64,000 bases of DNA. It comes from Streptomyces sp. WMMC500. Its GTDB lineage: Bacteria; Actinomycetota; Actinomycetes; Streptomycetales; Streptomycetaceae. Below are positions 59,878 to 64,000 of this stretch, in pieces. The translations under genes and the position numbers were made by a program. Position 1 is the first letter of the stretch; each line of letters starts with the position of its first letter. The notes beneath the pieces are model-generated. The model was not told the DNA's origin and did not search any database. It saw only the letters and a list, made by a program, of their open reading frames with translations. The stretch spans positions 6,893,001 to 6,957,000 of the forward strand of contig NZ_CP114905.1 in assembly GCF_027497195.1 (NCBI RefSeq). The letters are read 5' to 3'.

Positions 59878-60858
59878 ATGCCGATACGCCGCTTCCGGGT
59901 GACCGTCGCCGCGGTGCCGATGCTGGCGGCGCTGCTGACGCTCACGGGCTGCGTCACGGTCCACGGCGAGGAGGTGCTCCAGCCGGCCGTGCACGAGGAC
60001 GAGGCGGGCCGCATCCTCGACCGGTTCGGGGAGCTGAACAACAAGGCCAACGAGGAGTACGACCTCGACGTCAACTCCCGTATCGAGGCGGGCGGGCTCC
60101 GCGAGATCGACCAGGCGGGGCTGCGGGTGCGCAAGGCGGACTACCCGGAGGGCAACCCCGACTACCAGCCGCTGGAGTTCAGCGACACCCGGTACCTGAT
60201 CCCCCAGCAGCGCGGCTGGCCGCGCTGGTTCGTCGCCGACACCCTCACCAACCGCAACGAGCTGCGCTGGCTCCTGGTCTTCGTGAAGGAGGGGCCGGAG
60301 GCGCGCTGGCACGCGACCCACCTGTCGCTGCTCGACGAGAGCGAGATCACCGAGATCGGCGAGTTCGCCGAGGACGGGGACGGCCACGTCCGCCGCGTGC
60401 CGCTCGGCGCGTCCGCCGGACTGACCGTCGCGCCGGGGCAGTTGGGCAAGACGTACGCGGCGTATCTGAAGGACGGCGCCGGCGACGACTTCGCGCCGGG
60501 GCAGCACACCTCCGAGCGGGTCGGCGCGCGCGATCAGTACCGGCGCACGCCCGAGTACGTCACGCAGTACGTAGACGAGGCCACCCCCGAGTACCCGCCG
60601 GTCGGCCTGCGGCTGGCCGACGGCGGCGCGCTGGTGCTGTTCTCCAGCCGGCACTTCGTCAAGCAGACGGTGGCGGAAGGCCGCGAGGTCGAGGTGCCGT
60701 CGGCGGCCGAGCCCCTGATGAAGGGCACGCCGGAGAAGTCACTGACGATGGAGCGGGTCTCGCAGCAGGCGGTGGTGGTGCCGCCGCGCGACGACAAGGG
60801 CGACGGGATCGTCTTCTACAACCGCCTGGAAGGGCTGGTGGGCGCCGGGGGGAGCTGA
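59878..60858 (+). CDS. Lipoprotein of unknown function
   Basis: 326 residues from ATG 59878 (GGAG nine bases upstream). Signal ends TLTGC with Cys25 lipidated. The mature protein (ILDRFGELNNKANEEYDLDV, WPRWFVADTLTNRNELRWLL, LVLFSSRHFVKQT) resembles extracytoplasmic lipoproteins common in Streptomyces, with no recognised enzymatic motif. Divergent from the CDP-alcohol enzyme gene. Confidence 0.75.
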   Translation: MPIRRFRVTVAAVPMLAALLTLTGCVTVHGEEVLQPAVHEDEAGRILDRFGELNNKANEEYDLDVNSRIEAGGLREIDQAGLRVRKADYPEGNPDYQPLEFSDTRYLIPQQRGWPRWFVADTLTNRNELRWLLVFVKEGPEARWHATHLSLLDESEITEIGEFAEDGDGHVRRVPLGASAGLTVAPGQLGKTYAAYLKDGAGDDFAPGQHTSERVGARDQYRRTPEYVTQYVDEATPEYPPVGLRLADGGALVLFSSRHFVKQTVAEGREVEVPSAAEPLMKGTPEKSLTMERVSQQAVVVPPRDDKGDGIVFYNRLEGLVGAGGS

Positions 60859-60945
60859 GCGACGCGGTCCCGCGTACGCGTACGGGCGGTCGGCCCGGGG
60901 CGTACGCCCCCCGCGTGCGACTCCGGCCCGGCGCGCGGACTCAGG

Positions 60946-61686
60946 TCAGCGCGGCCACGCCGCCTCGCGCTCCCGCTCCGCGCCCGCGTAGACGGCGCAC
61001 GCGTCCGTCAGCGCCTCCAGCAGCGTCAGCGGGTCCGGCAGCGGATGCTCGGGCCCGCGCAGCCACGTCACACCCTCGTCCCCCGGCAGCCGCGCCGGCG
61101 GCACCAGCACGTAGCTGCCGCGGCAGTGCCAGCGCAGCCCCGGGTGCTCGTCCATGGTCTCCGGCCGGCAGTCCAGCTCGCACGGCCACCACTCGTCCTC
61201 GTCGTCCGGCGTACCGCGCGTGGAGGTGAAGAACAGCATCCGCCCGGGACCCGGCGCCTCCGGACTGACCGCCACGGGACCGACCGCGACCCCCTCCGCC
61301 TCCAGCCGCGCCAGCGCCCGCGTGCCCGCCTCCAGCGGCACGTCGAGCACGTCGTGGCTGCGGCCCGTGGCGGTGACGAAATTGGCCTCCGGCTGGGCGG
61401 CGAGCCACCGCTCGACGCGCTGCGCGTCGGCGCTGGCCTGCGTCTGCCAGGCGAAGGAGACGGGATGGCGGCCGGGGGTGGGACAGCCGATACGGTCACA
61501 GGAACAGCCGTAGCCCTCCGGGTACGCGGCGGGCGCCAGCGGCAGGCCCGCGTCGGCGGCGGCGAGCAGCAGTTCCCTGCGCTCCGCGGCGGCCGCCTCC
61601 AGGCGCTCCGCCGCGGCGGCACCGCCGCGCGTCCGGCCGCGCCGGGTGCCGGGAAGCCACTGCGGAAGCCTGCGTACCCGTGCCAT
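60946..61686 (-). CDS. PrimPol-domain (bifunctional DNA primase/polymerase-like) protein
   Basis: 246 residues from ATG 61686, chosen for the GAGGTGAGGGG site in front; ATG 61734 is an in-frame alternative. A helix (residues 20-45) leads into a domain similar to the N-terminal domain of bifunctional DNA primase/polymerases: GYGCSCDRIGCPTPGRHPV, ANFVTATGRSHDVLDVPLEA, VSPEAPGPGRMLFFTSTRG. The catalytic acidic pair is reduced to DVLDV. Streptomyces has several such stand-alone proteins on the chromosome; their role is unknown. Confidence 0.75.
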   Translation of the reverse strand: MARVRRLPQWLPGTRRGRTRGGAAAAERLEAAAAERRELLLAAADAGLPLAPAAYPEGYGCSCDRIGCPTPGRHPVSFAWQTQASADAQRVERWLAAQPEANFVTATGRSHDVLDVPLEAGTRALARLEAEGVAVGPVAVSPEAPGPGRMLFFTSTRGTPDDEDEWWPCELDCRPETMDEHPGLRWHCRGSYVLVPPARLPGDEGVTWLRGPEHPLPDPLTLLEALTDACAVYAGAEREREAAWPR

Positions 61687-62142
61687 GCGTCCCCTCACCT
61701 CGGCCCGTCGTCCCTCCAGGGACCCTGTCCTCATGCTGCCACCGGAGCGGGTGCCTGTAGGCCGATACTGTGCCACGGTATGGCATCCCGACCGCCGACC
61801 GCCCTGCGGTACCGAGGCGCCGGGATCCGGCCCCGCCGCCGGCCCCGGCCCGGCCCGTACGCCCGGACCTGCGCGGATGCGGCCGATCGGACGCCACGGC
61901 GGCGCCGCGCGCCCGGGACCGTAGCGATGAAAACGTTACCGCCGCTCACCTGTGCGTATCGCGCTAAATGCGCCTTTGGCGGCCCCCGCCCCTCGCACGC
62001 GCTCCCGTGCCCCCGGAACGACCCCGGCCACCCGTGCCGCACTACTGCGCACGCGGCCGTTCACCGGGCACCATTCGGTTACGTGCGTCGGCGCGCGCGA
62101 TCCGCGGGCCGGCGCTTGGACGTCAGCAGTGAGGAGCCCTCG
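61687..62142. other. Intergenic region with no recognised gene
   Basis: Divergent promoter region between the PrimPol-domain gene and the dimethylargininase-like gene. Frames here have arginine-rich, non-conserved translations. GAAAACGTTACC at 61927-61938 contains an AACGTT core, but not a palindrome. Confidence 0.3.
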
Positions 62143-62961
62143 TTGTTGCGCACAGCCTCGGCGCGCCGGTACCTGATGTGCCCACCGGCACACTTCGCCG
62201 TCACGTACTCCATCAACCCGTGGATGGACCCCGCCAAACCCGTCGACCTCCAGCTCGCGCTCGCGCAGTGGGAGGACCTGGTCGCCCGTCAGCGCTCCCT
62301 CGGCCACACCGTCGAGCTGCTGGAACCCGACCCCGCCCTGCCGGACATGGTCTTCGCCGCCAACGGCGCGCTCGTCGTCGACGGCCGCGTGCTGGGCGCG
62401 CGCTTCGCGTACCCGCAGCGCAGCGGCGAGGCCGCCGCCCAGCGCCGCTGGTTCCGCGCGCACGGCTTCGCCGACTACCACCTGCCGGAGTTCGTCAACG
62501 AGGGCGAGGGCGACTTCGCCGTCACCCGCTCCTGGATCCTGGCCGGCCGGGGCTTCCGCAGCAGCCCGGAGTCACACGCCGAGGCGCAGGAGTACCTGGG
62601 CCGCCCGGTCGTCGGCCTCGACCTGGTCGACCCGCGCTTCTACCACCTCGACACCGCGCTGTGCGTCCTGGACGACTCCACCGACGCCGACGTCATGTAC
62701 TACCCGGCCGCCTTCTCGCCGGGCAGCCGCGACGTCCTCGCCCGGCTCTTCCCCGACGCCCTCCTGGCGGGCGAGGAGGACGCGCTCGCGCTGGGCCTGA
62801 ACGCCGTCAGCGACGGCCGGCACGTGCTGTTCCCGCAGGCGGCGGCCGGGCTGGTCGCGCCGCTGCGGGCGCGGGGCTTCGAGCCGGTCCCGATGGATCT
62901 GACGGAGCTGCTCAAGGGGGGTGGCAGCGTGAAGTGCTGCACGCTGGAGCTGCGCGCGTAG
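62143..62961 (+). CDS. Dimethylarginine dimethylaminohydrolase-like amidinohydrolase
   Basis: 272 residues from TTG 62143 with GAGGAG upstream (a second TTG follows directly). RRYLMCPPAHFAVTYSINPW and DMVFAANGALVVDG are typical starts; NEGEGDFA, YHLDTALCVLDD (catalytic His) and GGGSVKCCTLELRA (nucleophile Cys) define the guanidino-modifying pentein fold. It should hydrolyse methylarginines or a related guanidine to citrulline and an amine. Lone gene on its strand. Confidence 0.85.
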   Translation: MLRTASARRYLMCPPAHFAVTYSINPWMDPAKPVDLQLALAQWEDLVARQRSLGHTVELLEPDPALPDMVFAANGALVVDGRVLGARFAYPQRSGEAAAQRRWFRAHGFADYHLPEFVNEGEGDFAVTRSWILAGRGFRSSPESHAEAQEYLGRPVVGLDLVDPRFYHLDTALCVLDDSTDADVMYYPAAFSPGSRDVLARLFPDALLAGEEDALALGLNAVSDGRHVLFPQAAAGLVAPLRARGFEPVPMDLTELLKGGGSVKCCTLELRA

Positions 62962-63090
62962 GGGTACGGCGCGGGACGACGGCATCCGGCCGGCTTCGGG
63001 GACGACCGGGGCGGGGCGCGGTGCCGTCGTGCCGCCCCGGCCGCCCCGGCCGGAAGCCGCAGGCCGACGCGGTGCGGGGCGTCCGCGCGG

Positions 63091-64000
63091 TCAGTCCCCC
63101 GGCGCCGGCGGCCACGCGTCGCCCCACCGCACGTCGCGGGCGGCGCGGTAGCGGGGGCCCTGCCGCTTGGACACCGTCGTACGGGCCAGCCCCTCGTCCG
63201 CCGTGCACAGCTCCAGCAGCACCTGCCCCTTGCGGAGCTGCGGATGCCGTACGACGCGCGCCGGGGCCGGGCCCGGGCCTGGGGAAGCGGCGGCGGAGCG
63301 TACCGCCGCCACGTACGCGAACTTCTCGTCCTCGTGCCCGAGCTCCCCGCCCTTGACCCGGCGGTGCAGCGCCGAGCGCTGCACCCGGGCGGCGAAGTGG
63401 CACCAGTCCGCGGTCCCCTCCATGGGACACGCCGCGCTGTGCGGGCAGGGCGCGAGCACGGTGAACCCGGCGTCGACGAGCTGCCGCCGGGCCTCGAGCA
63501 CCCGGCGGTACCCCTCGGGCGTCCCGGGTTCCACGACCACGACGCCGCCGCCCGCGCCGCGCGCCGCCTCCGCGACGACCACGCGCCGGACGTCGCCGGA
63601 CAGCTCCCCGAGCACGTACGACACGGTCACGAGCCCGGCCCTGCCAGGTCCTGGGTCCGCCGGGGCGGCACCGAGCGGGTGGCGGCGCCACTCGGCGCCG
63701 CGTACCGCCGGGGCCGCGGCGCCGGCCGCCAGCTCGCGGCCGAGCGCCAGGGCCGGTTCCGCGTGGTCGAGGACGACGGTCGGGCGCGCCCGGTCCGGCC
63801 AGACGGCCGCCGCCGCCCACACCGCGGCGCCGGTCCCGCCGCCCACGTCGAGGTGGCCGTCCGGCTCCCAGCCGGGCGCGGCGCCGGCCAGCGCGCCCAG
63901 GGCGGCCCGCACGGCCCGGAACGTGGCGGGCATACGGTACGCGGCGTACGCCGCCACGTCGTCCCGGTCCCGCAGCGCGGGGGCGGGGCCGCCGCCCCGG
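63091..64000 (-). CDS. Rsm22-family methyltransferase (5' end outside window)
   Basis: The frame continues to the window edge past the GTG at 63957: PAPALRDRDDVAAYAAYRMP is the expected upstream sequence of this family, so the gene is partial. DGHLDVGGGTGAAVWAAAAV is the SAM motif. ACPHSAACPM and DWCHFAARVQRSALHRRVKG carry the cysteines suggested to bind an iron-sulfur cluster. Related proteins act in assembly of the small ribosomal subunit. The C-terminal ~70 residues (RVVRHPQLRKGQVLLELCTA) form the family's end domain. Confidence 0.85.
   Translation of the reverse strand, partial: RGGGPAPALRDRDDVAAYAAYRMPATFRAVRAALGALAGAAPGWEPDGHLDVGGGTGAAVWAAAAVWPDRARPTVVLDHAEPALALGRELAAGAAAPAVRGAEWRRHPLGAAPADPGPGRAGLVTVSYVLGELSGDVRRVVVAEAARGAGGGVVVVEPGTPEGYRRVLEARRQLVDAGFTVLAPCPHSAACPMEGTADWCHFAARVQRSALHRRVKGGELGHEDEKFAYVAAVRSAAASPGPGPAPARVVRHPQLRKGQVLLELCTADEGLARTTVSKRQGPRYRAARDVRWGDAWPPAPGD

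Noticed and set aside
61927..61938. GAAAACGTTACC as another operator of the first LacI protein
   Set aside because: Shares the core with 1005-1018 but is not palindromic and lies far from sugar genes.

Overview
The window is chromosomal DNA of a high-GC actinomycete, almost certainly Streptomyces or a close relative. Supporting signs are very strong G/C third-position bias, frequent GTG and TTG starts, TAT and lipobox signal peptides, a SARP/AfsR-type regulator, MerR- and LacI-type regulators with recognisable operators, a Ku/LigD end-joining locus and an actinobacterial-type RNase P RNA. No CRISPR array, rRNA or intact tRNA was seen. The first and last genes run off the window.

Region by region. 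(1) 1-9.65 kb: a LacI regulator divergent from an ABC sugar importer (lipoprotein plus two permeases), a GH38-like hydrolase and a TAT-exported GH95-like hydrolase with a discoidin-type insert. Two AACGTT-centred operators lie between regulator and operon, and a strong terminator closes it. It looks like a self-contained glycan-use locus lacking its own ATPase. (2) 9.66-12.6 kb: a minus-strand operon for a benzoylformate-decarboxylase-like enzyme, an SDR and a cis-CaaD-like tautomerase. (3) 13.0-15.8 kb: the decayed remains of a Tn3-family transposon (transposase pieces, a recombinase start, TIR-like ends) around an intact CoA-transferase gene with a palindromic operator. (4) 15.8-19.2 kb: a phosphate-type ABC importer with the two permeases fused in one protein.

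(5) 19.8-31.2 kb: an accessory-looking segment bounded by two direct copies of the 3' end of rnpB. It holds a secreted ricin-type lectin, a SARP/NB-ARC/TPR regulator with an 11-bp-period heptamer array next to the lectin, a lipoprotein, an alpha-amylase whose starch-binding domain has been deleted, a DUF574 methyltransferase beside a broken second copy, a tRNA 3'-end remnant, a DUF234-type ATPase and a coiled-coil protein. (6) 31.2-43.3 kb: rnpB overlapping an EamA exporter, an AraC regulator, an aromatic amino acid decarboxylase-like enzyme and a MerR regulator whose promoters both have 19-bp spacers, a membrane protein, an RNB ribonuclease, a MOSC protein, a LysE exporter, and a LacI-controlled pair of secreted beta-1,3-glucanases (GH16, GH64).

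(7) 43.3-47.2 kb: a tandem repeat, a DUF3574 protein, a sulfotransferase-like protein and two hydrophilic stress-type proteins. (8) 47.3-50.6 kb: divergent ku and LigD-polymerase genes, a small basic protein and a stand-alone LigD-type ligase, forming a non-homologous end-joining locus. (9) 50.7-53.9 kb: truncated haemoglobin, a DUF4429/SHOCT protein and a PhoD phosphatase. (10) 53.8-59.7 kb: a glycosyltransferase, Wzz-like protein and flippase operon beside a cytidylyltransferase and a CDP-alcohol phosphotransferase, suggesting synthesis of a phosphopolyol-decorated surface glycan. (11) 59.9-64 kb: a lipoprotein, a PrimPol-domain protein, a dimethylargininase-like enzyme and an Rsm22-family methyltransferase cut by the window edge.
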